6,273 bases of DNA from Verrucomicrobia bacterium UBA1727 (GTDB taxonomy: Bacteria > Verrucomicrobiota > Kiritimatiellia > RFP12 > UBA1067): the NCBI GenBank assembly GCA_002315875.1, contig DCIL01000039.1:9932-16204 (forward strand), written 5' to 3'. Below are positions 6,193-6,273 of the stretch, piece by piece. Under the pieces are notes generated by a model that worked only from the letters and a program-made list of their open reading frames with translations, did no database searches and had not been told where the DNA came from. Numbering within the stretch: position 1 is the first letter of the stretch; every line of letters begins with the position of its first letter. A program made the position numbers and the translations under genes.

Positions 6193-6273
6193 GGAGGGTT
6201 GGCGGAGTGGTTGAACGCGGCGGTCTTGAAAACCGTTGAGGATTTACGTCCTCCGGGGGTTCGAATCCCTCAC
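6193..6273 (+). tRNA. tRNA-Ser(UGA), 3' end cut by the window edge
   Basis: The sequence folds as a class II tRNA. The 5' acceptor strand is GGAGGGT (6193-6199), the D stem GCG/CGC (6202-6204 with 6216-6218), and the anticodon stem GCGGT/ACCGT (6220-6224 with 6232-6236). The loop CTTGAAA places anticodon TGA at 6227-6229, reading UCA and other UCN serine codons. The long variable arm GAGGA/TCCTC (6238-6242 with 6249-6253) is typical of serine tRNAs. The T arm has GGGGG-TTCGAAT-CCCTC (6255-6271), with one G-T pair. Only AC (6272-6273) of the 3' acceptor strand is present, matching the expected ACCCTCC. The last five acceptor bases, the discriminator and any CCA lie outside. Confidence 0.95.

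Overview
The window is compact, moderately GC-rich bacterial chromosome with every gene on the + strand. It holds the C-terminal half of argininosuccinate synthase (argG), grpE, an unlisted-size 56-residue ferredoxin, a multi-pass heavy-metal exporter-like protein (ArsP_2 type), a glycoside hydrolase family 2 enzyme resembling beta-mannosidases, a family 2 glycosyltransferase, an XRE-cupin regulator and a tRNA-Ser(UGA) cut by the right edge. The gene set is ordinary chromosomal content without mobile elements. Extended -10 promoters of the form TGGTATAAT, the GH2/GT content and the low-complexity CCTTCTCAA-type repeats would fit an anaerobic carbohydrate-degrading member of the PVC group (for example Kiritimatiellota or Lentisphaerota). 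That assignment is a guess from style, not from a database match.

Region 1-1271: argG ends at 630 and grpE starts 56 bases later. The gap carries a 10-bp purine-rich tandem repeat. The early part of grpE carries a 9-bp pyrimidine-rich tandem repeat encoding (Pro-Ser-Gln)8 in the disordered N-terminal tail. No promoter or terminator is visible between the two genes.

Region 1254-5537: a clear promoter (TTGCCG-18-TATAAT) overlaps the end of grpE and is followed at the predicted start site by a perfect 16-bp palindrome. It drives four genes joined by stop/start overlaps of 4, 4 and 1 bases: ferredoxin, ArsP_2-like exporter, GH2 hydrolase, GT2 glycosyltransferase. The first two may form a metal/redox pair. 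The last two both act on glycans. Why the two pairs share one transcript is not evident.

Region 5538-6273: a second promoter with nearly the same core sequence drives a single gene for a helix-turn-helix plus cupin protein. After a 51-bp spacer comes tRNA-Ser(UGA), missing its last bases. I see no unmistakably new system. The most interesting items are the unusual coupled operon with its palindromic control site, and the two opposed low-complexity repeats around the grpE start.
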